64,000 nucleotides of DNA from an uncultured Actinomycetes bacterium (lineage in GTDB: Bacteria; Actinomycetota; Coriobacteriia; Coriobacteriales; Atopobiaceae), in contig ONMP01000026.1 in NCBI GenBank assembly GCA_900318935.1, forward strand, positions 1-64,000, given 5' to 3'. Position numbers and translations under genes: made by a program. The notes beneath the pieces are model-generated. The model was not told the origin of the DNA, ran no database searches, and saw nothing but the letters and a program-made list of their open reading frames with translations. Shown piece by piece: positions 8,748-18,330 of the stretch (positions are counted from its first letter, which is position 1; the number at the start of each line of letters is the position of its first letter).

Positions 8748-8924
8748 TTCTTTTCACATGCGCTGTCCGTCCACCGTGAACGGCACAGATAATCTGGCAA
8801 ACGGCGAGACCGGCGCCGCTCATACCAAAGCGAGAGATGCGTTCGCCCGACTTACGCGAGCCGTCCCCCATACGACCGTAATAGTTGGGTTACCATTAAG
8901 AGAAGGGGAAAGGGCTCGTATCAT

Positions 8925-9935
8925 ATGGCGCGAAAACCAAACACCAGTGTGTCGATTGCGGATGTCGCAAAGGTTGCTGGCGTCTCTGCGCAAACAGTCT
9001 CGCGGGTGGCAAATGGCTCCGAAGCCGTGCGTCCCGCCACAAAAAAGCGCGTCTTGGCCGCCATGGACCAGCTGGGCTATCGCCCAAGCTTCGCGGCACG
9101 CAGCCTGAGGGCAGGCAGATACCACATCGTGGGTCTTGCGATGCCGAGTAACATCTCTTCCGCGGGAAGACGGATTCAGTTCGAGAACATAGCGGCTGCG
9201 GCGGCAGACCATCAGTATGCCCTCACACTTGTGCAGATCAACAAGAAAGAGCTGTCGCTTACCGAGGCGTCACGTCGCATGGAGTCGCTCCCCGTCGATG
9301 GCCAGATCCTTGGCCTTGGAATGGAGCCTTACGACTTCGAGTCGTTTGTCCCTCCCTCATCGATCCCCACAGTCCTCATTAGCCAAAGGACGCATCCACT
9401 CTGTGCCACCGTGAGTAACAACCAGATGGGATGCGGCGCCGACATCGTCAACTACCTCATGAACAAGGGCCACCGGGAGATTCGCTTTGCGGGAGGCAGA
9501 CGCGAGGCGCCCGCGAACATTGGCAGGTACGCAGGATGGGTACAGGCCATGCAAGACAATGGCCTTCCGATCCAAGACCCCCTCTTTGGCGACTGGACCG
9601 CAGACAGCGGGTATCGCATGGGAACCATCCTTGCACGCGACAAGTCCTGCACCGCCATCTTCGTGGCAAACGACACCATGGCCGTTGGCGTCATCTACGC
9701 CCTGCGCGAGGCGGGCATACGTGTGCCCGAAGACGTGAGCGTCATTGGTGTCGACGACTCGATGGTGGGTGTTATCCCTCGCCTCGAGCTGAGTTCGTAT
9801 CGCTTTAACGACGAGCGCGTGGGTTCGGTCGCGTTTGACCTCGCAACCAACCCTCCAGCGGAGGATCTGGAGATGCCCCATATTCTGGTGCCCGGCACGC
9901 TCGTCGAGCGCTCCACCGTTGCCCCACCACGGTAA
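8925..9935 (+). CDS. LacI family transcriptional regulator
   Basis: This 336-residue DNA-binding repressor is divergent from the lac/gal operon. The N-terminal helix-turn-helix (SIADVAKVAGVSAQTVSRVANG) and the hinge RPSFAARSLRAG are classic LacI features. The rest is a periplasmic-binding-protein-like sugar sensor with the usual FVANDTMAVGV and VSVIGVDDS motifs. An AGAAGGGG ribosome site precedes the ATG. It should bind the twin palindromes at 8703-8747 and release them when the operon's sugar, or a derivative, is present. The inducer cannot be read from sequence. Confidence 0.93.
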   Translation: MARKPNTSVSIADVAKVAGVSAQTVSRVANGSEAVRPATKKRVLAAMDQLGYRPSFAARSLRAGRYHIVGLAMPSNISSAGRRIQFENIAAAAADHQYALTLVQINKKELSLTEASRRMESLPVDGQILGLGMEPYDFESFVPPSSIPTVLISQRTHPLCATVSNNQMGCGADIVNYLMNKGHREIRFAGGRREAPANIGRYAGWVQAMQDNGLPIQDPLFGDWTADSGYRMGTILARDKSCTAIFVANDTMAVGVIYALREAGIRVPEDVSVIGVDDSMVGVIPRLELSSYRFNDERVGSVAFDLATNPPAEDLEMPHILVPGTLVERSTVAPPR

Positions 9936-9943
9936 GTGGCATA

Positions 9944-10162
9944 ATGCGTGTGATTGCACCAGACGAAGAAACGAAGCGTGCTATGAGGATTGACGAGTTC
10001 GCAAGCGAGACGGCGCGCATCGAGCCGTGGTACCAGAGTATGGCGGACGCATATGGCCTTTCGGTGAGCAGTTTCCCGCAGCTGAGTGAAGAAGAAGCGG
10101 CTGAGGCGCGCTACGACGCCTATCTCGAACGAGAGCGAGAGCGGGGTATCAATGTCGCTTAG
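9944..10162 (+). CDS. Small acidic protein, putative antitoxin of a PIN toxin
   Basis: This 72-residue acidic, charged protein starts 8 bp after the LacI gene stop and overlaps the PIN-domain gene by 11 bp. That is the layout of a type II antitoxin placed before its toxin. I recognise no DNA-binding fold in it. The second half (SEEEAAEARYDAYLERERER) looks helical and could cover the toxin. The antitoxin role is inferred from size, charge and overlap only. Confidence 0.6.
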   Translation: MRVIAPDEETKRAMRIDEFASETARIEPWYQSMADAYGLSVSSFPQLSEEEAAEARYDAYLERERERGINVA

Positions 10163-10658
10163 GCTTCCCGCCCCCAATCCTCCCACCATCTTTGTGGATA
10201 CCAACGTCTGGCTTGACTACTTTATTCCCCATCGCCTTCGCCGCGAGGATGCGGTTCGGCTCCTAGAGACCGCACGCGCCTTGGATGTTCCCCTCGCGTA
10301 TGCCTCGCAATCCATTCTGGACGTGTACTATCGCGTGCAGGACGAGTGCAAGCGATGGTGGAGGCAGAGTTCCAAGCTCACAGAGGATGTTGCCCGAGCT
10401 ATCAAAGCGCAGGCATGGGACTTCGTCAATGTGATGCAGGCATATGGGACGGCGGTTCCCGTTGATGCGTCGGACGTCTACGAAGCGTGTCGGCTACGCG
10501 AACTGCACAATGACTTGGAGGACAACCTTATCCTCGCCGCATGTCAGAGGGCAAAGGTGAGCTTTCTGGTCACCAATGACAAGACACTGCTTGCGCATGC
10601 CACGACCTGTGCCAAGATCCCGCGTGACATGGTAAGACTTATGCACACGTGGACGTAG
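10152..10658 (+). CDS. PIN domain protein, VapC-like toxin
   Basis: This is a predicted Mg-dependent ribonuclease of the PIN family, 168 residues from the chosen ATG. The acidic residues are in place: FVDTNVWLDYF near the start, a central acidic residue, and NDLEDNLILAACQ with FLVTNDKTLL near the end. The ATG at 10152 follows a GAGCGGGG ribosome site and overlaps the upstream small gene. A longer frame starting at 10086 would read through that gene and is not preferred. In a toxin-antitoxin module it would cleave tRNA or mRNA when freed. Confidence 0.78.
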   Translation: MSLRLPAPNPPTIFVDTNVWLDYFIPHRLRREDAVRLLETARALDVPLAYASQSILDVYYRVQDECKRWWRQSSKLTEDVARAIKAQAWDFVNVMQAYGTAVPVDASDVYEACRLRELHNDLEDNLILAACQRAKVSFLVTNDKTLLAHATTCAKIPRDMVRLMHTWT

Positions 10659-10779
10659 TGCAGATTAGGAACCGCTCATCTTCGTGATTGTCTGTCAACA
10701 AGATGATGCCCCAGCGCCGAGGGGGGTTGCCCGCCAGCAAGCAAGGGCAAGTTGGCCTTGGCACAGTCGCGGATGCGGC

Positions 10780-12348
10780 TCAGAGCGTCTCTTCCCAGAG
10801 GACCTTACCATCGATAGTGACGCGCTTGAGTCCGGGTTCCTTCTTTTGGTCGAAGTTGAATGAGAGCATGTAGCCGACGTCGAATCCGAAGTGCTCAAGG
10901 TAGCCCTTGAGCTTCTCCTCGCCTTCCTCGTGGCGGCTTTGACCGCGCCATACCTTGAGCTCTATCACGAACCGCTCTCCCGCATAGTCGACGATGACGT
11001 CGGTGCGCGTTCGGTCTCGGGTCTGCGCCTCTATGTAGTAGTTGCCCGTCCCGTTGATGATGGGCTTGAGGTAGAGCAGGAAGAGCTCGCGACCGTCCTT
11101 CTCGGGAAAGCGTTCTGTGAGCGGGCCGAAAACCTCGGTGTAGGTCTGGCGGAATCCCTCGAGGATCTCTCGCATTTCGAGGTGGCCACTCCTGACGAAG
11201 CGGCTGCGACCGAGTTCTCCGCCTTCGTAGACGTCGCTGCCCGCGAGCTTGTCCTCCAGGATGAAGAGGTCGTAGAGCAGTGTCTCAAAGATGCGGTTTG
11301 CGACCGTGACCTGATTGCCCTGCCCCCTTGCAACGAATCCGTACATCTCGAGCTGCGCGATGTCGTCCTGCAGCGTGGAGTAGGGGAGTCTCTCGCCCTC
11401 CATGAGGACTCTTCGCAGCGTGGCCTTGAGCTGGGGATAGGCCTCGAGCTTACCCGTGAGCGATTCAAAGAGTGTGTTGCGTTCCGAGAGAATCTGCCTT
11501 ATGGCAGCGTCCACGCCCTTGCGGTTCCACGGCAGTCCGTCCCTGTCGACGAGCTGGCACACGCGGCTCACGAGGAACGGGTAGCCGCTGGTCCAGGCGA
11601 CGACCTCGTGCGCGACGGCGGCAACATCCATGCCGGTGGTGTGTTCTGCCTCGTAGCCCGCGAGCATCCCGGCCACGTCAGCCTCGTCGAAAGACATACG
11701 TACGTTGAAGTCGGCTGCGATGTTCCAGGGACTGTTGACCTTGTGCTGGTCCTCCGGACGAATTTTCGCCTTGAGGTGTCTGACATCGGTGACGCCAGCG
11801 AGGACGACGGATTGAAATGCGGGGTAAGAGGAATCTTCCTCGCGACGCAGGTACTGGAGGCGCAGTTGCGCGAGGAAGTCGAGAAAGACCTGGTTGTTGG
11901 TCGCGCTGTCGACTTCGTCGATGAGGAGGACTACGGGATGCGAATTCTCCGCACACCACGTCTCAATCGCGAAGAAGAGGTCATTGAGCGCGAGGTTCTC
12001 AGCGCTTTCCCTCGCGAGAGCAGTGAATTCGGCAGCGGGACTTGGTGGCAGGGCGGGTATATCTGGCGCGCGCAGAACCATGCGGCAAATTGCACGAACA
12101 AAGTGCCCCTCCGTGTGGAAGCTCGCGTGGCTGAGGGCTTGGAAATCGAGACTCGCAACAGCAAAGACCCCTGTGAGTGCGCGTCTTAGCGCTGCGAGCA
12201 GCGTAGTCTTGCCGAACTGCCGCGCGCGGTTGATGCAGAAGTAGTCGCCGCGCTCGATCATAGCCCGCACCTGCACCACGCGATCCGAGATGTCTACCAT
12301 GTAGTGCCTCTCCGGCATACACAGACCGGTCGTGTTGAACTCTCTCAC
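10780..12348 (-). CDS. AAA-like ATPase with C-terminal PD-(D/E)XK nuclease-like domain
   Basis: This 522-residue protein joins an AAA-type ATPase to a nuclease-like domain. The P-loop is the variant NRARQFGKTTLL, where RQxGKTT replaces the usual GxxxxGKT, and the Walker B is VVLLIDEVDS. The middle part has a winged-helix-like region. The C-terminus contains DVIVDYAGERFVIELKVWRG, the acidic-ELK core of PD-(D/E)XK nucleases. Proteins of this architecture are widespread in anaerobes, often in many copies, and have no settled function; defence or mobile-element roles are proposed. It stands alone between the toxin pair and a repeat-rich region. Confidence 0.8.
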   Translation of the reverse strand: MREFNTTGLCMPERHYMVDISDRVVQVRAMIERGDYFCINRARQFGKTTLLAALRRALTGVFAVASLDFQALSHASFHTEGHFVRAICRMVLRAPDIPALPPSPAAEFTALARESAENLALNDLFFAIETWCAENSHPVVLLIDEVDSATNNQVFLDFLAQLRLQYLRREEDSSYPAFQSVVLAGVTDVRHLKAKIRPEDQHKVNSPWNIAADFNVRMSFDEADVAGMLAGYEAEHTTGMDVAAVAHEVVAWTSGYPFLVSRVCQLVDRDGLPWNRKGVDAAIRQILSERNTLFESLTGKLEAYPQLKATLRRVLMEGERLPYSTLQDDIAQLEMYGFVARGQGNQVTVANRIFETLLYDLFILEDKLAGSDVYEGGELGRSRFVRSGHLEMREILEGFRQTYTEVFGPLTERFPEKDGRELFLLYLKPIINGTGNYYIEAQTRDRTRTDVIVDYAGERFVIELKVWRGQSRHEEGEEKLKGYLEHFGFDVGYMLSFNFDQKKEPGLKRVTIDGKVLWEETL

Positions 12349-12619
12349 GGTGTCTCCCTTCCAGCGTCTTCCTCCATCATACCTGACGTGCGGAGATTGG
12401 TCGCGTGATCTGGTGTTGTACCTGTGCGATGCAGGGAGTTGTGGCTTCAGCCACGAAAGACGTGGCTAGGCGCGCACGGATGGCTGCGAGAGAACGACGA
12501 AACTGCTTGCCCCGCACGGATGACCTCCAGAAGTCAGCCCTCGCGGGGCATATGAGCCGTGCGTGGGTGGCACAGAGAGCCATTTTCAGGTATTCCGACG
12601 CTTCAGATGGTCAGAAGTA

Positions 12620-12735
12620 CGCTTATTGTACGACGAAATTGGAGTTTGCTGAGTATAGCCCTGGGAATGCGCAGGAATTTGGGCCGCAGGGACCCTCTGT
12701 ACTCGCCATATCTCGAATTCGTCGTACAATAAGCG
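12620..12735. repeat. 116-bp element with perfect 18-bp terminal inverted repeats
   Basis: CGCTTATTGTACGACGAA at 12620-12637 is exactly complementary to 12718-12735. The roughly 80 bp between them carry no convincing gene. The layout fits a miniature inverted-repeat element, though no target-site duplication is evident. A pair of distant operator sites is the alternative. Confidence 0.6.
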
Positions 12736-12744
12736 CATTTTCAG

Positions 12745-13088
12745 CCACTGGGCTGCCATTTTGACTGCGCGTCGCTGCAGAGCGTTGGGGGCGTTGATTC
12801 GCTCGTGGGGTCTAGCGTGGCCAACACGGCGGGCGCCTTCGCTGGTTGCTCTTCGCTCGAGGCTCTTGACCTATCCTCCTGGGACATCTCAGGCATAGCG
12901 AATGCGGCGGCGATCGACGGCCTTCTCGACGGTTGCGACGTGCTCGAGGAAGTCAGGCTCTGCCAGGGCTTCGAGGCGCAGTGGCTTGGCGTTGTCCTTC
13001 CTGCGGCGACGACGTGACGAGGGACGCGGCGGCCTCGATCTGGCGCTACAGCGCCGCGGCCGACGCGTACAGGGCAAAGCACGGATAA
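12745..13088 (+). pseudogene. Remnant of a BspA-type leucine-rich-repeat surface protein
   Basis: One frame reads AFAGCSSLEALDLSSWDISG, the hallmark of BspA/DUF285 leucine-rich repeats in surface proteins of oral and gut bacteria, and continues to LPAATT before a stop at 13015-13017. A shift of one base at that point opens a second frame reading RDAAASIWRYSAAADAYRAK to a stop at 13086-13088, which resembles the closing segment of such proteins. No start codon with a ribosome site, signal peptide or anchor remains. I read it as the decayed 3' end of a longer gene, cut off upstream near the inverted-repeat element. Confidence 0.65.
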
Positions 13089-13428
13089 GGGACGCGAAGG
13101 CGGACGTTTGCGAGGAGCGTGGGTAACGAACGTCCGCCCAGTAGCCGAGACGAAACCCAATCCCCTGGTCGGGCGATTGACGGTGCGCTCTTTATTCTGG
13201 ACTCTCCTTCGGACAGAAGTCCGACAAGGTAAAAAAGTAACAAACCGGGCTGTAAACAGAATTCTATAAATCTACATACTGTGGAAACGTGGTATTGTTG
13301 CCATGGTGGTGCAGACGCTCGCGGTAAGGCATGCCTCATATACTGCAAAAGCAGTCATCGCATACCTGACGATGTCCTGTGTCCCACAAGCATAGACCGG
13401 TCTTTTTTGCAATAAGGGAGGTACGAGC
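13089..13428. other. Gene-free stretch ahead of the large surface protein
   Basis: No credible gene lies here. GGCGGACGTT (13099-13108) and AACGTCCGCC (13129-13138) form a 10-bp hairpin without a T-run, just after the BspA remnant. The AT-rich part at about 13230-13290 is the probable promoter region and leader of the surface-protein gene, but I cannot fix a -35/-10 pair. AGGGAGG lies just before the ATG. Confidence 0.5.
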
Positions 13429-16400
13429 ATGTCCGCATCCCACAATCGAAAACGCATCTTAACGGCAGCCATAGCCATCGCTTTGGTGCTTTTGGTGGGA
13501 GGGCCGATAACAGCCTGGTCGCTTGGGGCGGTCGGTCAGTTGAACTCCAGTCAGCTGGCAGCGCAGGCAAGCGGCCCCGACGTGAGCAAACTCACGGGCG
13601 AGAACTGGATGAGCGCCATACCCGACGATCGCTACCTCTACGAGATCAACATCCCCGGCACGCATGACTCCAGCATGAAGAACTCAATGGCTCGCAAATG
13701 GTACATGCACATGTCCGCTTTCTACGTATACGCAGAGACGCAGCATCTGTATCTCAATGAGCAGCTTGACGCGGGCGTCAGGCTCTTTGACCTGCGGTTC
13801 ACGGATGGTCAGTATCTTCCTGATGATATTAAACCGGGTGACTCCGATGATAAGGCCTATAACTGCCATGGCGATCCAACCGCGGCGGTCGACTGTCTCT
13901 TCCTTGCGCGCGACAAGAATAAGGTCCAATACAACTCACGCTCGACTCTCGAGCTAATGTGCAAGTTCTTGAAGGAGCATCCGTCCGAGACCCTTATCGT
14001 GTCTATGGATTACGAATCGGGCTCAAATGCAGAATCGACCATGAAACGCCTGCGCAAATGCGTCGACTCCTTCGCTGCTCAGAAAAACCCCCAGACGAAC
14101 AAGTCGTATATCTACACCCAGGGCGACAACAAGATTATCACGACGATGCCCATGCTCAAGGACGTGCGTGGGCAGATTGTGATACTCAGCGGCAGGACCG
14201 ACCTGTTAGGCTATGGCATGCAAGTCAGCCTCGGCAACACGAACTCGACCACCACCATCGCTGGAACGCCGTTTGCCTATGAGAACCACTATGAGGTTAG
14301 GATTCATGAGAAGAGGAACATCCTCAAAGTCTTCTTTAACGGTGGATCATACGACGAGGTCACCTCAGCCAAGAACATCCTGGATCTCCCAAAGAACCTC
14401 AACACCCGCGTCGAGCATGGCAATTATGTGTACACGACTTCCAACAGACCACCAATTATAAATTTCTGGAACTGTTCGCCAGGTGAAGTCGCTGAGCAGG
14501 TTAACCCCATCCTCTACCGAAGGAGCAATGCCATCTTCAAGACGGTCGGTCGGTACTACGGGTGGGTCTGCTCCGACTATGTGAAAGAAGATGACATCAA
14601 AACACTGTGGAAGACAAACTTCCCCGATGACTTGGAGTATGTGACCTACACTCTCAAGTATGGGAGTTTACACGTCCCCGATAGGTCGTTCTCCGTGATG
14701 AAGGGCAGCACGATCACGCTCCCCACTGTCAAGGAGTGCTATGACCTCGACCTAGACTCAGACCGTGGTCTTAAGGGGTGGCTGGTTAACGGCAGCAAGA
14801 CCCTCAAACCAGGCGATACGCTTGTCGTCAACGATACGACCACCATCGAGGTGCAGTGGGGCATGACCTGGGATGACCTGCAGGACCTCATTCACGAACA
14901 CTCTCGCAGAAACGACGCGTCGCCCATCAGGCTGAACGCTGACGTCACCTCGGGGAATGCCTCTGCCCCACTCAAGATTCCCTCTGGCTCTAACATAACC
15001 ATCGACCTGAATGGATACAACCTCAAACGTAGCGTCTATGGCAAAGGAGAGGTCTTCTCCCTGTCGAGCGGCGCACATCTGACCATAGCGGGAAAGGGCC
15101 GTGTGACGGGCGGAAGCGCGAGCAAGAGCAACCACGGCGTTATAGGCATTTACTCAGGTTCCTCGCTGACCCTTAAAGACGAGGTCGAGATACGTGACAA
15201 TAGGGCTTTGCTGGGTGGTGCCGTTGGCGTCTATGCCGGTGGTACGCTCAACGTGCAGGACTCCGTGAAGATTCAGAACAACTGGAACGACAAGCAAAGC
15301 TGCCCGGGTGACGTGTACCTCGCACAGGGCTCCGTAATCAAGATTACAGGCAAGCTGAGCGATTCCGCGAGAATCGGCGTCGTTAGCGATACGACGCCCA
15401 TAGAGGGTTACCCCGTACCCGTCTCGCAGTTCCTTCCGGAAAAGGGCAGTACCAGCAACTTCTTTAGCTGTAACGAGCGCTATCAGATTGCGTCCTATTC
15501 AGGTGAGGCCCACCTCTTTGACAGCCTTACGGCCACGTTTGACACCTTGGGCGGTACCAGCGTGGACAAGCAATATGTCAAGACCAACGATAAAGTAAGC
15601 AAGCCGGCAGACCCACAGCGCGATCACTCCATCTTTAAGGGCTGGTACACCAGCGCGGATGGCGGCGAGGAATTTGACTTTGACAAACCGATACGATCAA
15701 GCCTCACTCTCTACGCACGTTGGGAGCCCGGTGCCCAAATCATCAACTTCTACAGCGAGGGTGGCACAGATGTTCCCTCACAGACCGTTTCATATGGGAG
15801 TCTGGCTACCAAGCCTGTCGATCCCACGCGCGAGGGCTACACCTTCACGGGCTGGAAGTACATAGTCACTGGTCCTGTTGCACGAGGTCTCCATGTCTAT
15901 AACTTTGACCAACCTGTGACGCACGACTGGAACCTAACCGCGTTTTGGGAGCCCATAACTTGTACGGTCACCTTCGAAGGCCGTGGCGGTAGCGAGACAG
16001 AGAGCCAGACCGTAGGGTACGGTAAGCAGGCCACCATGCCCGATAATCCAACACGCGAAGGTTACGCCTTTACGAATTGGACCCTCGAGGACGGTACGGC
16101 GTTTGACTTTGGTCGGGCATTGCGCGAGGACGTGACCCTATACGCCAACTGGTTACCCACGCAACGTACGGTGACTTTCGATAGCGAGGGGGGCAGCAGC
16201 GTGAGCGCCCAGCGTGTGACGTACGACACGCCGGTAGCCGCACCTCGGGCCCCATATCGAGCAGGCTACGAGTTTGTGGACTGGCGTGAAGAGATGGTTC
16301 CGCAGGTCCCCTATGACTTCTCCTTAAACGTTACCTCAGACCTGAACCTCCATGCCACCTGGCGTCCGATTTCCTATACGGTGTCCTTTGATGCCCGTGG

Positions 16401-18330
16401 AGGCAGCGAGGTGGCACCACAGATCGTGGAGTATGGCCAGAAGGTAACGAAGCCCGCAGAAGATCCCACGCGCGAGGGCTACGCCTTCACGGGATGGGTG
16501 TATTTGCCAGATCAGGATCCATACATCAAACGTAGCCCCAAGCCCTACTCCTTCGACAGCCTCGTAACCGGAAACATGACGCTGTTTGCATCTTGGGCTC
16601 CCAATAGTTGCACCGTCAGCTTTGACAGCCGCGGTGGCAGTGAGGTCGAGGCGCAGACTGTTGTTTATGGAGCTACGGCTGCACAGCCTGCTGCCCCGTC
16701 GAAGGAAGGCTTCTTCTTTGCGGGATGGTTCGCAGACGAGGCATGCACCATCACGTATGGTTTTGATGCGCCTGTATGCGAGAGCATGACCCTGTACGCC
16801 GGTTGGAACGAGGACCCCGTAGATTCCGCGAAGCTGGTGATTGTCTTTGATTCCGCGGGAGGTACTCCGGTTGACCATCAGGTTCTTGAGGTGGGGCAAA
16901 CCGTTGTCGAACCGCCGTCCCCCACGAGATACGGGTACGAGTTTGGCGGATGGTTCGTGGACGGGGATTCCAGCCAGCCCTACGACTTTGGTACGCGCTT
17001 GGCAGGAGACTTGCTGCTCAAAGCCCAGTGGACGCCGATTATCTGCACTGTCAGCTTTGACGCTATGGGCGGCAGCGGTGCCCCCGAACCCCAACGTGTT
17101 CCCTTTGCTACGTTGGCCAGTGCTCCCTCAGACCCCACGCGCGAAGGGTACGATTTTGCTGGATGGTATGCAGAGGATCCCGATGCCATGAGCGACGAGG
17201 ATGCCGCACGGTACCGGAATGACCCAGGCCTGAGTCGCGATTACTGGATAACAGACGATAATCACCTGCGCTATTATTTCGACTTCGAATATACCCTCAT
17301 AAGGGGAGACCAGACCCTGTATGCCCGGTGGACCCCCCAGACGCACGCCGTAACCTTTGACGCTCGTGGTGGTTCGGACGTCGAGGTGCAGGGAGGCATC
17401 GCGCACGGTACCGCAGCGCCAGAACCAGCTGACCCCACACGCGAGCACTACTCGTTCAACGGTTGGTTTACGGATGCCGAGTGCAACAATCCCTATGACT
17501 TTGATTTGCCTCTGAGCGCGGACCTCACGCTCTATGCCGGTTGGGTGCCCCAAGTCTATGAGGTTCTCTTTGTTCCCGGTAACGATGGCGAATGCCAGGT
17601 GCGCAACGTGGCCTTTGGTTCTGCGGCGACCAAGCCGGATGACCCCAAGCGCCAAGGCTATCACTTTGACGGATGGTTTGTTGATGGCGATACCGACAAG
17701 CCGTATGACTTCTCTGCGGCGGTGCAGGAGAGTCTGGTAATCATGGGACGCTGGACGCCCGAGAGCTACACCGTCACCTTTGATGTGGATGATGGGACGC
17801 CCGAGCCTGCCATGCAACAGGTGAGCGCTGGTAATCTGGTGGAGCAGCCCAGCGACCCCACCAAGAGCAGACAGCAGTTCATGGGATGGTACGCGATAGT
17901 TGCCGACAACCTTTCAGACGAGGACATCGATGCCATTGCCGGCGATACTGTAGCGTACGATCAGATGTGGATTGATGGGCGCACGCTGCTGGCACCTTAT
18001 GACTTTATGCAGCCCGTTGATGGGCCCCTGAACCTACGTGCGCGCTGGCAAGCCGATGCACATACCGTCACATTCGACGTGAGTTCGTGGATTGGTACGT
18101 CGATGCGGCATGCACGCGTCCCTACTACTTCACGAAGCCCGTACAGAGCGACCTTACGCTCTATGCCGGATGGCGGGACAAGACCTATACCGTCACCTTC
18201 ATTCGCTATGGTGGCACTGATATCGAGCAACAGACCATATCCCACGGCAAGCAGGCCATCATGCCAAGAAAGCCGTCAATGCAAGGATATGAGTTTGTTT
18301 GGTGGTACGAAGACGAAAACGACCCAGTGA
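13429..18330 (+). CDS. Surface protein, N-terminal part: PI-PLC-type X domain plus InlB-like repeats (reading frame broken near 18085)
   Basis: A signal peptide (KRILTAAIAIALVLLVGG) leads into a phosphatidylinositol-specific phospholipase C-type X domain. It has INIPGTHDSSM (catalytic-type H79), GVRLFDLRF and YNCHGD (second H147), followed by LIVSMDYE. Residues about 490-670 look like a right-handed beta-helix rich in G, S and N. From about residue 695 come Listeria-Bacteroides (InlB B-type) repeats with the pattern VTFDxxGG...P...GYxFxGW...DLTLYAxW. Eleven are complete before the break. The twelfth starts as HTVTFDV and then loses its middle, and the remaining residues to 18330 are out of frame. 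The other part follows in the 18087-19757 frame. The domain could act on host or bacterial inositol lipids; activity is inferred. Confidence 0.85.
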   Translation: MSASHNRKRILTAAIAIALVLLVGGPITAWSLGAVGQLNSSQLAAQASGPDVSKLTGENWMSAIPDDRYLYEINIPGTHDSSMKNSMARKWYMHMSAFYVYAETQHLYLNEQLDAGVRLFDLRFTDGQYLPDDIKPGDSDDKAYNCHGDPTAAVDCLFLARDKNKVQYNSRSTLELMCKFLKEHPSETLIVSMDYESGSNAESTMKRLRKCVDSFAAQKNPQTNKSYIYTQGDNKIITTMPMLKDVRGQIVILSGRTDLLGYGMQVSLGNTNSTTTIAGTPFAYENHYEVRIHEKRNILKVFFNGGSYDEVTSAKNILDLPKNLNTRVEHGNYVYTTSNRPPIINFWNCSPGEVAEQVNPILYRRSNAIFKTVGRYYGWVCSDYVKEDDIKTLWKTNFPDDLEYVTYTLKYGSLHVPDRSFSVMKGSTITLPTVKECYDLDLDSDRGLKGWLVNGSKTLKPGDTLVVNDTTTIEVQWGMTWDDLQDLIHEHSRRNDASPIRLNADVTSGNASAPLKIPSGSNITIDLNGYNLKRSVYGKGEVFSLSSGAHLTIAGKGRVTGGSASKSNHGVIGIYSGSSLTLKDEVEIRDNRALLGGAVGVYAGGTLNVQDSVKIQNNWNDKQSCPGDVYLAQGSVIKITGKLSDSARIGVVSDTTPIEGYPVPVSQFLPEKGSTSNFFSCNERYQIASYSGEAHLFDSLTATFDTLGGTSVDKQYVKTNDKVSKPADPQRDHSIFKGWYTSADGGEEFDFDKPIRSSLTLYARWEPGAQIINFYSEGGTDVPSQTVSYGSLATKPVDPTREGYTFTGWKYIVTGPVARGLHVYNFDQPVTHDWNLTAFWEPITCTVTFEGRGGSETESQTVGYGKQATMPDNPTREGYAFTNWTLEDGTAFDFGRALREDVTLYANWLPTQRTVTFDSEGGSSVSAQRVTYDTPVAAPRAPYRAGYEFVDWREEMVPQVPYDFSLNVTSDLNLHATWRPISYTVSFDARGGSEVAPQIVEYGQKVTKPAEDPTREGYAFTGWVYLPDQDPYIKRSPKPYSFDSLVTGNMTLFASWAPNSCTVSFDSRGGSEVEAQTVVYGATAAQPAAPSKEGFFFAGWFADEACTITYGFDAPVCESMTLYAGWNEDPVDSAKLVIVFDSAGGTPVDHQVLEVGQTVVEPPSPTRYGYEFGGWFVDGDSSQPYDFGTRLAGDLLLKAQWTPIICTVSFDAMGGSGAPEPQRVPFATLASAPSDPTREGYDFAGWYAEDPDAMSDEDAARYRNDPGLSRDYWITDDNHLRYYFDFEYTLIRGDQTLYARWTPQTHAVTFDARGGSDVEVQGGIAHGTAAPEPADPTREHYSFNGWFTDAECNNPYDFDLPLSADLTLYAGWVPQVYEVLFVPGNDGECQVRNVAFGSAATKPDDPKRQGYHFDGWFVDGDTDKPYDFSAAVQESLVIMGRWTPESYTVTFDVDDGTPEPAMQQVSAGNLVEQPSDPTKSRQQFMGWYAIVADNLSDEDIDAIAGDTVAYDQMWIDGRTLLAPYDFMQPVDGPLNLRARWQADAHTVTFDVSSWIGTSMRHARVPTTSRSPYRATLRSMPDGGTRPIPSPSFAMVALISSNRPYPTASRPSCQESRQCKDMSLFGGTKTKTTQ

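Noticed and set aside
12405-12764. Plus-strand frame after the ATPase gene
   Set aside because: It runs through the inverted-repeat element, has no ribosome site and resembles no protein family.
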